DNA of 39,572 bases from Stigonema sp964246695 (GTDB lineage Bacteria; Cyanobacteriota; Cyanobacteriia; Cyanobacteriales; Nostocaceae), in contig CAXTSI010000014.1 of the NCBI GenBank assembly GCA_964246695.1, forward strand, positions 1 through 39,572. The letters run 5' to 3'. Below, one piece after another: positions 25,151 through 33,843 of the stretch. How positions within the stretch are numbered: the stretch's first letter is position 1; each line of letters starts with the position of its first letter. A program made the position numbers and the translations under genes. The notes beneath the pieces are model-generated. The model worked only from the letters and a program-made list of their open reading frames with translations, searched no databases and had not been told where the DNA came from.

Positions 25151-26290
25151 ATGCCTAAACAAATTCTCCTCTCAACACCCCACATGGGATCGAGCGAACT
25201 GGAGTTCGTACTAGAAGCCTTTGAAACTAACTGGATCGCTCCCGTTGGTCCCCATATAGATGCTTTCGAGCAAGAATTTTGTCAACTGACTGGGGCTGGT
25301 CATGCTGCTGCTGTGAGTTCTGGCACAGCGGCTCTGCATTTGGCTTTGCAATTAGTAGGCGTCGAGTATGGAGATGAAGTCTTTTGCTCTACCCTGACCT
25401 TTAGTGCAACCGCCAATCCAATTACTTATTTAGGGGCAAAACCTGTATTTATTGATAGCGATCGCACTTCGTGGAACATGAATCCCGACTTATTGCGGGA
25501 AGCTCTAAAATACCGAGCACACATTGGTAAATTACCCAAAGCCGTTGTGATTGTGCATCTGTATGGTCAAAGTGCTGATATCGATCCCATCTTAGAAGCT
25601 TGCAATCGCTATGAGATTCCCTTAATTGAAGATGCAGCCGAATCTTTAGGATCTACCTACAAAGGGCGTTCCCCTGGAACTTTCGGACGCATTGGCATTT
25701 ACTCCTTCAATGGCAATAAAATCATCACCACCTCTGGCGGCGGGATGTTGGTTTCCGACGAACCAGAACTGGTGGCAAAAGCCCGTTTTTTAGCAACTCA
25801 AGCACGCGATCCCGCTCCCCATTACCAACACTCAGAAATTGGCTACAACTATCGCCTCAGTAACGTTTTGGCTGGTATTGGGCGCGGTCAGTTGCGTGTT
25901 TTGAGCGATCGCGTGGCAGCTAGACGACACAACTTTGAAATTTACGCCTCTGCTTTGGCAAATCTGCCGGGAATCAAATTCATGCCGTCAGCCACCTTTG
26001 GAATCCCTACCCGTTGGCTGAGCTGTCTGACCATAGACCCTAAGGCGTTTGGCGCAGACCGAGAACAAGTCCGTTTAGCACTTGCCGAACAGCAAATTGA
26101 AGCTCGTCCTGTATGGAAGCCATTGCATCTCCAACCTGTGTTTGCTGAGTATGAATGTATTGGCGGTGCAGTTGCTGAGGATTTATTTGCACACGGTCTT
26201 TGCTTGCCTTCTGGCTCTAATCTCACAACCGAAGACTTAGAGCGAGTCATTGATGCGATCCTCCGTATAGCCTCAATGATTTCATATTAA
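25151..26290 (+). CDS. DegT/DnrJ/EryC1/StrS-family PLP aminotransferase (sugar aminotransferase)
   Basis: A fold-type I PLP enzyme of 379 residues of the EpsN/PglE style that aminates a 4-keto-6-deoxy nucleotide sugar. The N-terminal STPHMGSSELEFVLEAFETN contains the family substrate loop, AAVSSGTAALHLAL the phosphate-binding segment, LIEDAAESLGSTYKG the Asp that holds the PLP ring nitrogen, and YSFNGNKIITTSGGG the Schiff-base Lys (about residue 190). A GTG at 25145 is two codons upstream of the ATG used here. It fits as the next step after the dehydratase at 4624. The acetyltransferase (NeuD/PglD/EpsM-like) that commonly accompanies this pair is not in the window. Confidence 0.93.
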   Translation: MPKQILLSTPHMGSSELEFVLEAFETNWIAPVGPHIDAFEQEFCQLTGAGHAAAVSSGTAALHLALQLVGVEYGDEVFCSTLTFSATANPITYLGAKPVFIDSDRTSWNMNPDLLREALKYRAHIGKLPKAVVIVHLYGQSADIDPILEACNRYEIPLIEDAAESLGSTYKGRSPGTFGRIGIYSFNGNKIITTSGGGMLVSDEPELVAKARFLATQARDPAPHYQHSEIGYNYRLSNVLAGIGRGQLRVLSDRVAARRHNFEIYASALANLPGIKFMPSATFGIPTRWLSCLTIDPKAFGADREQVRLALAEQQIEARPVWKPLHLQPVFAEYECIGGAVAEDLFAHGLCLPSGSNLTTEDLERVIDAILRIASMISY

Positions 26291-26323
26291 CTGTAGGCAC
26301 AATAAAACATAACTATATTAAGT

Positions 26324-26384
26324 TCTGTTAAGAGGCTGTCAGCCTACTAACAACTAACAACTAACTACTAACAGCCTTAACAGA
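26324..26384. repeat. STRR array held in the loop of a hairpin
   Basis: TCTGTTAAGAGGCTGT (26324-26339) can pair with ACAGCCTTAACAGA (26371-26384), leaving a 2-base bulge. The loop holds about four CTAACAA/CTAACTA heptamers (26344-26370). It could act as a terminator after the aminotransferase gene or as a site of hairpin extrusion; no U-tract follows. Confidence 0.6.
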
Positions 26385-26459
26385 TAGTTGTGTTTATTTA
26401 CACCCACTTACTTAACTGTATATATCTAATCATCATCATCAAAAATTGAAAATAGAATT

Positions 26460-28652
26460 ATGGAATCACAAGAATCTTCTCTAATGTTTTATAAATATTG
26501 GCAAGTACTGAAGCGCCGTTGGCTACCTGCGTTAGGAATATTTTTTCCTGTTTTCTTGATTTCACTGTTGGTTTTATCTTTGAAAAAGTCTTCTTATGTG
26601 GCGGAAGGAAAACTGCTGTTTCAAAGAAAAAATACGATATCTTCACTGACTGGAGTAGGAGCAGAAATAAGTAAGTTAGAGCCATTAGTGGAGCATAAAA
26701 CTAATCCTCTGAATACAGAGGCAGAAGTTATACGTTCTTTCAATGTAGTGCAAAAGACCATAGACACACTCCACCTAAAAGACAAAAAAGGGGCATCTCT
26801 AAAACCTGAGAATTTTGTTGCACAGTTGACTGTGAATGATATCCAGAAAACAGACATTCTGAAAGTTTCCTACAAGGATACTAACCCTAAAACAGCAGCA
26901 CAGGTTGTTAATACCCTGATGGCTATCTATTTAGAACATAACATTTCTGCCAACAGAACTGCAGTGGGGGCAGCCCGCAAGTTTATCGAAAAACAGGTGC
27001 CAAAAGCTGAATTAGTTGTTCGCCAAGCAGAAGCTGAACTAGCGAAGTTTCAAGAAAAGAACAAAGTTGTTTCCCTGCAAGAGGAAGCAACTCAGGGATT
27101 GGGAATAATGACAGACTTGCAAAAGCGAGTTGGCGACATTCAATCTCAAATTGCTAATGCCAATACACAATCTCAAGCGATCCGCAATCAATTGAGTATG
27201 AATTCTCAGAAGGCGGTGGCTACGACTTCCCTCAGCCAGTCTCCTGGAGTACAAGATATCCTGAAAGAAGTCCAGCAGCTAGAGTCTCAACTTGCAGCTA
27301 GGCGCACAGTTTTGCAGAACACCCATCCAGAAATCATTCGTTTAGAAAACAAGCAAGCAGCCTTAAAAGCGATACTAGAACAACGAATAAAACAGTTAGT
27401 GGGAACGACTCAACCAGAACTAAATGGCAACTTGCAGGTTGGAGTGCTGCAACAACAACTTACCGGAGATCTTGTCAAATTAGAATCAACCCGTCTGGGT
27501 TTAGCTAGTCAAGCCACCGCTTTATCCAACTTACAAGCTGAGTACAGACAACGGCTTAACATTATGCCCAAATTGGAGCAACAACAGCGCCAGTTAGAAC
27601 GTAAAGTACAAGCATCCCAATCTACCTATTTACTTCTACTGCAAAAGCTGCAAGAGAGCCAAATCGCGGAAAATCAGAACATAGGTAACGCTAGCTTGGT
27701 GTCGGAAGCTCAAGTTCCTGACAAGCCGATTTCTTCTCCTAAGGTTTCTTACCTAAGTGCAGGTTTACTGAGTACCCTGGCTGCTTTAGCAATTATCTAT
27801 CTTTTAGAAGCAAGAGATAAATCAATCAAGACTGCTGATGAGGCGAAGGAATTAATGGGGTTGACTTTATTGGGAGTCATTCCTTCCTTTAGCAAGTCTA
27901 AAAAATCTCTTCGCGGCAATCAAGAGTCAGAATTATCCACGCATCGGCTTGTTGTGAGAGATACTCCTCGATCGCCAATTAGTGAAGCTTTCCGGATGCT
28001 GCGGGCGAATTTAAAGTTTATCAGTGCTGATAAAGAGTTAAAAGTTATTGTTGTCACCAGTTCTGTATCCAAAGAAGGTAAGTCAACAGTAGCTGCAAAT
28101 TTAGCGATCGCAATGTCGCAGATGGAGCGTAAAGTCTTACTGGTAGATGGGGATCTGCACCGTCCAGTTCAGCATCACATTTGGGAATTACCTAATAGTG
28201 AAGGTCTCAGTAATGTGATTGTTGGGCAGGCTGAAATCACGACAGCCATCAAAAAAGTCATGGATAATTTGGATGTCCTCACTTCTGGAGTCGTTCCACC
28301 CAGTCCAGCATCTCTCCTCGACTCGAAACGAATGGCGGATTTGATGGAAACTTTTGTTGTCAACTATGACTTTGTGATCGTTGACGCTCCGTCATTAACC
28401 GTTGCTGCTGATGCTGCTACTCTAGGTCAAATGGCTGACGGTGTTTTGTTGGTAGTTCGACCAGGAGTAGTTGATTCTGTTAATGCTACTGTTGCTCGTG
28501 AGCTTTTAGAAAAATCGGGTCAAAATGTCTTAGGACAGGTAGTGAATGGAGTTATTCCCCACAATGAACGCCATAGCTACTTCTACTTCTCTGAGGAATA
28601 CTACCCGCAAGCAAATGCTAGTCAAGATGAAGCAGCGAACAGTTTGAAATAA
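26460..28652 (+). CDS. Wzc-like polysaccharide co-polymerase and BY-kinase
   Basis: A protein of 730 residues combining a Wzz-type chain-length regulator with a cytoplasmic tyrosine autokinase. A first membrane helix lies at about 20-42 and a second at about 425-445; between them is a long periplasmic region (about 45-420) with coiled-coil-rich helices (about 170-400). The kinase domain has SVSKEGKSTVAANLAIAM (Walker A, about 535-552), VLLVDGDLHRP (Walker A') and FVIVDAPSL (Walker B). The C-terminal tail carries a tyrosine cluster, SYFYFSEEYYP, the usual autophosphorylation site. It controls polymer length and links to export. It follows the cluster's biosynthetic genes after a 170-bp gap that includes the hairpin at 26324-26384 and may have its own promoter. 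Confidence 0.94.
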   Translation: MESQESSLMFYKYWQVLKRRWLPALGIFFPVFLISLLVLSLKKSSYVAEGKLLFQRKNTISSLTGVGAEISKLEPLVEHKTNPLNTEAEVIRSFNVVQKTIDTLHLKDKKGASLKPENFVAQLTVNDIQKTDILKVSYKDTNPKTAAQVVNTLMAIYLEHNISANRTAVGAARKFIEKQVPKAELVVRQAEAELAKFQEKNKVVSLQEEATQGLGIMTDLQKRVGDIQSQIANANTQSQAIRNQLSMNSQKAVATTSLSQSPGVQDILKEVQQLESQLAARRTVLQNTHPEIIRLENKQAALKAILEQRIKQLVGTTQPELNGNLQVGVLQQQLTGDLVKLESTRLGLASQATALSNLQAEYRQRLNIMPKLEQQQRQLERKVQASQSTYLLLLQKLQESQIAENQNIGNASLVSEAQVPDKPISSPKVSYLSAGLLSTLAALAIIYLLEARDKSIKTADEAKELMGLTLLGVIPSFSKSKKSLRGNQESELSTHRLVVRDTPRSPISEAFRMLRANLKFISADKELKVIVVTSSVSKEGKSTVAANLAIAMSQMERKVLLVDGDLHRPVQHHIWELPNSEGLSNVIVGQAEITTAIKKVMDNLDVLTSGVVPPSPASLLDSKRMADLMETFVVNYDFVIVDAPSLTVAADAATLGQMADGVLLVVRPGVVDSVNATVARELLEKSGQNVLGQVVNGVIPHNERHSYFYFSEEYYPQANASQDEAANSLK

Positions 28653-28748
28653 GGCACGGGCATTGCCTGTGATTGGTTCCGTTCGCTATCGGATTGCGTT
28701 TGATCGCGTTGTGCGTGAAAAGACAGAAGTGTGGTTGAATCAACAAAC

Positions 28749-29903
28749 ATGAAAAAACTTTTAATCATCGCTACTATTCCAAGTACTCTCCGCAGCTTCT
28801 TTCTCCATTTTGCCTACCACCTGCGTGCTAAAGGCTGGCGTGTGGATGCTATGGCTTGTGGAGTTTCATCTCACAAGGAATGCTTGGAGGCTTTTGATCG
28901 CGTTTGGGATGTAGAGTGGTCGCGCAACCCACTCAAGCCACAGAACCTAATGGTTGCCCCACAACAAATCCGAGAGGTCTTGGCAAAACAGGAGTATGAC
29001 CTAGTAAATGTGACCACGCCTGTGGCTGCATTTGTAACTCGCTATGCCCTTAATGGTTTAAGAAAATGGGGAAGACTTAAAATGATCTACACTGCCCAAG
29101 GCTTTCACTTCTACAATGGGGGAGCAGCAATCAGAAACTCTGTATATCTGGAACTATAGAGGCTTGCTGGACCTTGGACTGACTATCTAGTAGTGGTTAA
29201 TCGCGAAGACGAGGAGGCAGCTAAGCGCTATCGTATTGTTCCCAGTGAACGAGTCCGCCGCATACCTGGAACAGGGCTGAATGTCCACCGTTTCAACCGT
29301 AATGCTATTCCTGAAGCTGAGATAATGCGGCTGCGCCAAGAGTTAGGTCTACTACCTGAAACTCCGCTGTTGCTGTCGGTAGCTGAGTTGATTAAGCGCA
29401 AGCGCCCTCAAGATATTTTAAGGGCATTTGCTCGCCTATCTCGACCTGAAGCATGCTTGGCTTTTGCCGGAGAGGGACAGATGATGAAGCAAATGCAGCA
29501 GTTAGCATCCCAACTGGGGGTGGAAAATCAAGTTCGCTTTTTGGGGACGCGCCGGGATATTCCCACTTTGATATGTGCGTCGGTGGCTACTGTGCTAGTT
29601 TCTGAACAAGAAGGGCTACCCAATTGCGTAATGGAGTCTATGTGTATGGAGACTCCAGCGATCGGCACAGATATCCGTGGAACTCGGGATTTGCTAGAAG
29701 GAAACTGTGGTCTGCTCATCAAAGTGGGAGATGTAGAGGCACTTGTGGGGGCGATGGCATGGATACTGGATAATCCCGAAGCAGCTCGAATCATGGGCAA
29801 GCAGGGACGATCGCGGATCGCTGACTATGAAGTGTCGCACATTCTGAAGGAATACGAGGCTTTATATGCGGAGGCTATGTTGGCGGAATCTATTTTGTCT
29901 TAG
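28749..29903 (+). pseudogene. GT4 glycosyltransferase gene with in-frame amber stop
   Basis: One reading frame encodes a GT4 enzyme of EpsD/PglA style: the first part (28749-29156) has IATIPSTLRSFFLHFAYHL and YTAQGFHFYNGG, and the second (29160-29903) has DYLVVVNREDEEAA, SVAELIKRKRPQDIL and E-x7-E (EGLPNCVMESMCM). Both are in the same frame and are separated only by TAG at 29157-29159, so a single nonsense substitution explains the break (the family usually has Glu or Lys in a ...LEKLAG... context). The intact length would be about 385 residues. Unless suppressed, the enzyme is dead. It sits with the truncated phosphoglycosyl transferase at 29977-30324, which would have been its partner. Confidence 0.85.
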
Positions 29904-29976
29904 TTAATTTTTTTATGCGCATATGCCAACAGCACATAATTGAGGCGACCAACGGCAATTCTTCTGGTCTACTCAC

Positions 29977-30324
29977 ATGATGGGAAAGTGTGGACGGGAA
30001 CGCATGGGTGCTTATGACCTAAAGCATATTTTGAAACTACTAGTTGGTGAAATGAGCTTAGTTGGTCCCAGGCCAGATGTTCCAGGCTATGCAGACAAAT
30101 TACAAGGTGACGCTCAACAGTTACTCCTACTACGACCTGGAATTACTGGACCTGCTACGCTCGCTTACAAAAATGAGGAAGAGATACTGGCAAAGGTTAC
30201 CGATCCAGTTTTATACAACAATGAAATAATTTACCCGGATAAAGTACGAATAAATTTGGAGTATATGAAAAATTGTTCTTTATTGGCAGATTTATACTAT
30301 TGTTTTCAAACAATTTCTAGGTAA
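29977..30324 (+). pseudogene. Phosphoglycosyl transferase, N-terminally truncated
   Basis: Recognisable sequence starts near 30037 with LLVGEMSLVGPRPDVPGYA and goes on to LRPGITGPATLAYKNEEEIL and YPDKVRINLEYMKN, the C-terminal third of PglC/EpsL-type enzymes. The membrane helix, the PGxxG loop and the catalytic Asp-Glu pair (LDELPQL) that should precede it are missing; the residues in front (DLKHILK) do not resemble the family. The family's usual length is about 200 residues. It is therefore non-functional. Together with the broken GT4 upstream it marks a second initiation module now decaying. Confidence 0.85.
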
Positions 30325-30389
30325 TCTCAGACGATGTACAACTTGTCCTTCTCAATACGTTTGGGTTAAACTCCAAAATAATACAATCC

Positions 30390-30408
30390 CCTGGCTGGTT
30401 AAACCAGG
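30390..30408. terminator. Candidate hairpin between convergent genes
   Basis: CCTGG at 30390-30394 can pair with CCAGG at 30404-30408 around a 9-nt loop, with an inner alternative CTGGTT-A-AACCAG. It lies between the end of the + strand cluster and the end of the minus-strand PHP gene, where a terminator is expected. The stem is short and no clear U-run follows, so this is tentative. Confidence 0.3.
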
Positions 30409-30434
30409 AGTATTGCGAAAAATTAACTTCATCT

Positions 30435-31142
30435 TTACAATCGCTGTAGTAAGCTGAGACCATGAGTATCAGTGCCACAGGTATTGAAAAGACCGTACTC
30501 ACCAGCCAACTGTTGCACCTGTTTTGACTCTAAGGCGCTAGGTCGCCAGGGGTTGGGGTTATTGTAGGCATAGAAAGTTTCCACACCATCGATCCCAAGC
30601 GCAGCAGCTGCCGGAATCAAGTCCAAATGCGATCGCTTATAACGAGCAGGGTGAGCCAGCACTGCTAGTCCCCCGGCTTTGTGAATAGCAGCAATCACGT
30701 TAGTTGCTTGATATTCTTCGTCTGTAGTAGCTTTCCTTTGAATGTATGGTTTTATGCTAGATTCTTTTGGATCGAAAGCATAGCCCAAAATATGAACTTC
30801 AATATTGAGAAGGTTAGCATTAATTTCCACACCACTCCACAGATGAGGAGCATTTGCACTCAAGTTATTCCACTTCCACTTTTCCAACCAGTCACGAGCT
30901 AATAGGTAGCCATCTATACAATGATGATCGGTAATGGCAAGCCCTTTTAGACCAATGGCGATCGCCTGCTCCATCAGAGTATTTGGTTGCAACCTGCCAT
31001 CAGAGTAGACAGTGTGCATATGAAAGTTAAAACACCTCGGACAACTTTGTGCATCAATGCTCTGGAATACCTGCCTCAAAAGTTCCTCCTCAGCAGAAGT
31101 CCGGGAAAAATTGACAGTCGTAACCCCCAGTTGTACACTCAT
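30435..31142 (-). CDS. PHP-domain metal-dependent phosphoesterase
   Basis: A protein of 235 residues with the PHP (polymerase and histidinol phosphatase) fold. The metal ligands are visible as NFHMHTVYSDG (motif 1), AITDHH (motif 2), GVEIN (Glu ligand), AVLAHPARY (motif 3) and CGTDTHG (motif 4, near the C terminus). Stand-alone PHP proteins of this kind act as 3',5'-nucleoside bisphosphate phosphatases or 5'-3' exonucleases (YciV/RNase AM type). All ligands look intact. The gene faces the polysaccharide cluster and is probably not part of it. The exact substrate is not determinable. Confidence 0.9.
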   Translation of the reverse strand: MSVQLGVTTVNFSRTSAEEELLRQVFQSIDAQSCPRCFNFHMHTVYSDGRLQPNTLMEQAIAIGLKGLAITDHHCIDGYLLARDWLEKWKWNNLSANAPHLWSGVEINANLLNIEVHILGYAFDPKESSIKPYIQRKATTDEEYQATNVIAAIHKAGGLAVLAHPARYKRSHLDLIPAAAALGIDGVETFYAYNNPNPWRPSALESKQVQQLAGEYGLFNTCGTDTHGLSLLQRL

Positions 31143-31453
31143 ACGCTATTCTTAACAATGGAATACCAAACACTAATAGCCTTTAAGCCCTCAGCACTAC
31201 AAACTAGTGTTAGTAGCAATTTTTTGAGCATCATTGGCAAAGTTTTTCAATATGTTAAGACTACGTTAGCAAATTCAAAGGCTTGCGATCGTGAATATTT
31301 TCGATTGGTGCTATGAGTAAAAGTAATGAATATTACTGCAAAATTAAGTAAATTCACCACAATGCGAACATTAAATAATTATTAAAATACTTGCTATAAA
31401 AGTCCGATAGCAAACAGAAAGAACTGCAATTCCTTAGATATTAATGTTATATT
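31143..31453. other. Intergenic region, no feature seen
   Basis: About 310 bp between the start of the PHP gene and the end of purM, both on the minus strand. It is AT-rich. I see no gene, repeat array or strong hairpin in it; it should hold the promoter of the PHP gene near 31143-31250. Confidence 0.5.
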
Positions 31454-32488
31454 TTATACATATAATCCAAATAATTCGCCTGAGCCAGTAATGACTTCAC
31501 CGATGGCAAAAGCTGCAATATTTTGTAATTCAAAGTAAGAAATAGTCTGTTTTGCTTGATGAGGAGGTACCAATAGTACAAATCCAATCCCCATGTTGAA
31601 AGTGTTATACATAGCTTGGGGACTGACCCCTCCAGCTGAAGCCAACCACTGAAATACAGGTGGGATAGACCAACTGTCGGGATCAATTTTAATCGCTTGC
31701 TCGAATCCTAAGCATCTCGGCAAATTTTCCGGCAACCCTCCGCCTGTGATGTGAGCCATACCGTGAATTTGCAATCCGGCTTGACGCGCCGCCAAGACTG
31801 GTTTGACGTAAATCCGCGTGGGAGTGAGGAAAGTTGCTCCTAAAGGCTGACCGCCAAGCAATTCTGGGCAATCGCTCCAGGAAAATCCTTTTTCACTGAC
31901 AATCTTCCTTACCAAACTAAAGCCATTACTATGTACACCAGCACTGGAGAGCGCGATCGCCACATCCCCTACTTGGATCTGGGAACCATCCAGCATCTGG
32001 CTTTTTTCCACAATCCCCACACAAAACCCAGCCAAGTCGTACTCACCCAGTTGGTAGAAACCAGGCATTTCTGCCGTTTCTCCTCCTAGTAAGGCACAAC
32101 CCGCTTGCTTACACCCATTCGCTATACCCGTAACAACCTGAGTCAGTTGCTGTTTGTCTAGCTTACCTGTTGCCACATAATCTAAAAAAAACAGTGGTTC
32201 TGCACCAGATGTCAACACATCATTAACGCACATCGCCACTAAATCAATGCCAACGGTGTCGTGACTGTTAAGAACTTGAGCAACAGATAGCTTTGTACCC
32301 ACACCATCAGTCCCCGAAACCAAAACAGGTTCCTGAAAACCTCCTGGTAGTTGAAAGCAGCCACTAAAGCCACCCAGTCCACCAATGACCTCTGGTCTAA
32401 AGGTGCTGTGAACCAAACTGCGAATTTGATCTACAAACCCTCGACCAGCCTCAACATCAACTCCTGCATCCTTATAATCCATACTCAT
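31454..32488 (-). CDS. purM: Phosphoribosylformylglycinamidine cyclo-ligase (AIR synthetase)
   Basis: PurM closes the imidazole ring of AIR in an ATP-dependent step of purine synthesis. The protein has 344 residues, the usual length. MDYKDAGVDVEAGRGFVDQI is the standard N terminus, followed by LVSGTDGVGTKL (the ATP/Mg site of the PurM superfamily), CALLGGETAEMPGFY and GMAHITGGGLPENLPR. A second ATG (codon 3, 32482) could also serve as start. Upstream lies an unusual repeat with a 16-bp stem (32512-32555), which may end the previous transcript or affect purM expression. The assignment is certain. Confidence 0.97.
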   Translation of the reverse strand: MSMDYKDAGVDVEAGRGFVDQIRSLVHSTFRPEVIGGLGGFSGCFQLPGGFQEPVLVSGTDGVGTKLSVAQVLNSHDTVGIDLVAMCVNDVLTSGAEPLFFLDYVATGKLDKQQLTQVVTGIANGCKQAGCALLGGETAEMPGFYQLGEYDLAGFCVGIVEKSQMLDGSQIQVGDVAIALSSAGVHSNGFSLVRKIVSEKGFSWSDCPELLGGQPLGATFLTPTRIYVKPVLAARQAGLQIHGMAHITGGGLPENLPRCLGFEQAIKIDPDSWSIPPVFQWLASAGGVSPQAMYNTFNMGIGFVLLVPPHQAKQTISYFELQNIAAFAIGEVITGSGELFGLYV

Positions 32489-32496
32489 ATTTTAGT

Positions 32497-32555
32497 GAGT
32501 CCTCTAGGAGTGAGTCCTCTAGGAGTTAGAAAAACTTATAACTCCTAGAGGACTC
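32497..32555. repeat. Direct repeat plus 16-bp hairpin upstream of purM
   Basis: GAGTCCTCTAGGAGT occurs twice in tandem (32497-32511, 32512-32526) and once inverted: 32512-32527 pairs perfectly over 16 bp with AACTCCTAGAGGACTC (32540-32555) around a 12-nt loop. It lies between two minus-strand genes, so it may terminate transcription of the 68-residue gene. The extra copy allows an alternative, longer-looped stem, so it could switch between two structures. Confidence 0.75.
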
Positions 32556-32565
32556 ATTCTTCACT

Positions 32566-32772
32566 TCAAAATACCTCATTTTCAATGCCCCGCCACCATT
32601 CCCCCAAATTCATCAAGTCTTGGAAAATATCTTCCAACTCTTGAACGTATTCATCTTCGGAAATTGTCGTTCGACGTTCTTGGAGTTTCTTCAGTCGCAG
32701 TTGCACCAACAGCCAAGGTTTGGTAATGCTATTGGTTGCTTCCATATATTGCGCTAGTTCTTTGCTATTCAT
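32566..32772 (-). CDS. Conserved cyanobacterial protein of 68 residues
   Basis: A small acidic, helical, cytoplasmic-looking protein without signal or membrane segment. Its sequence (for example ITKPWLLVQLRLKKLQ and DIFQDLMNLGEWWRGIE) looks like a conserved hypothetical of filamentous cyanobacteria, but I know no function. The frame, its position between a hairpin and an STRR element, and its orientation with purM support it as real. Confidence 0.75.
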   Translation of the reverse strand: MNSKELAQYMEATNSITKPWLLVQLRLKKLQERRTTISEDEYVQELEDIFQDLMNLGEWWRGIENEVF

Positions 32773-32791
32773 AATATTGGGTCGGTGGTAA

Positions 32792-33132
32792 TAGCTAATT
32801 GCTAATTGCTAATGGCTAATGGCTAATTGCTAATTGCTAATTGCTAATTGCTAATGGTAGTCAGGCAACTGATATCTTGCACCATTCTCAACAAGGTAAG
32901 ATAAACCAGTGAGAAGATCGCGCATGAGGCGGAGAGAAGTTGCAAGGAGGGTTTCCCTCCCTTGCAAACTTCGGGGTTTCCCGCGCCAACGGCGACTGCT
33001 GAACCCGAAGGGGTTTGTGAACGAAAAAGTAAGGGTCTTAGCTTTACTGATTCGCAACAAACCCGGTTTCTGGCAGTGGTGCAAGATGTAAGGCAATTAG
33101 CAATTAGCAATTAGCAATTAGCAATTAGCAAT
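32792..33132. repeat. About 340-bp element bounded by inverted STRR arrays
   Basis: CTAATTG-type heptamers fill 32792-32856, and their reverse complement (CAATTAG units) fills 33093-33132, so the two ends can pair. Just inside, TCTTGCACCA (32875-32884) pairs with TGGTGCAAGA (33077-33086). The core has a GCAAGGAGGG/CCCTCCCTTGC hairpin (about 32940-32965) and GC-rich palindromes. Open frames here on both strands look like chance. The whole has the architecture of a large composite palindrome or nested mobile repeat. Confidence 0.7.
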
Positions 33133-33172
33133 CCTTACCAATTACGTTTATTTTTTCGACCTACCTACCAGC

Positions 33173-33775
33173 TTATTTGGCTTTGGCGTACTGTTCGGCA
33201 ACAAAATCCCAGTTAATTAGATTGTCTAGGAAGGTTTGCAGGTAGTCTGGACGACGATTTTGGTAATCCAGATAGTAAGCGTGTTCCCACACATCAGCAG
33301 TTAACAAAGGAGTTTGACCGCTGGTTATGGGGGTGACGGCGTTTGGTGTTTTCAGTACCTTTAGGTCACCCTTGTCCAGCACTAGCCAAGCGTAGCCGCT
33401 ACCGAACTGCGTTGCACCAGCGTCTTTGAACTGTTTTTTGAACTCATCAAAGCTACCAAAGGTAGAATTAATTTTTTCGGCTAACTCTCCACTGGGTTGA
33501 CCACCACCGTTTTTCTTCAAGCTATGCCAGTAGAAGGTATGATTCCATACCTGAGCGGCATTGTTGAAGATACCAGCCTTAGACGAGTCATTGGCAGTTT
33601 CGTTAATCACTTCTTCCAATGACTTATTGGCAAGCGGTGTGTCTTTCGTCAGGTTGTTGAGGTTGGTAACGTAACCGGCGTGGTGCTTGTCGTGATGGAA
33701 CTCTAGGGTTTTAGCCGAGATATAAGGATCGAGGGCGTCGTAGTCGTATGGTAGTGGGGGAAGTTCAAATGCCAT
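33173..33775 (-). CDS. sodB: Iron superoxide dismutase
   Basis: SodB disproportionates superoxide to oxygen and hydrogen peroxide in the cytoplasm. From ATG 33775 the protein has 200 residues and begins MAFELPPLPYDYDALDPYIS. Metal ligands are His27 (EFHHDKHH), His79 (WNHTFYW), Asp161 and His165 (DVWEHAYY). Gln75 in AAQVWNH, rather than the later Gln of Mn enzymes, marks the Fe type. A purine-rich Shine-Dalgarno (GAGAGGA on the coding strand) precedes this ATG; a longer reading from 33871 would add 32 residues unlike any SOD and is rejected. No signal peptide is present. A palindrome at 33844-33883 lies upstream. Confidence 0.96.
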   Translation of the reverse strand: MAFELPPLPYDYDALDPYISAKTLEFHHDKHHAGYVTNLNNLTKDTPLANKSLEEVINETANDSSKAGIFNNAAQVWNHTFYWHSLKKNGGGQPSGELAEKINSTFGSFDEFKKQFKDAGATQFGSGYAWLVLDKGDLKVLKTPNAVTPITSGQTPLLTADVWEHAYYLDYQNRRPDYLQTFLDNLINWDFVAEQYAKAK

Positions 33776-33843
33776 TGTGTAAAATCCTCTCTTTTCCGTT
33801 TTCCAGTTGAGAGCTTGAATAGAAGCTCTGAAAATTAGAGGCT

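Noticed and set aside
32844..33110. Minus-strand open frames of 81 and 88 codons
   Set aside because: They lie wholly inside the palindromic STRR-bounded repeat and end in STRR units; low-complexity readings of a repeat.
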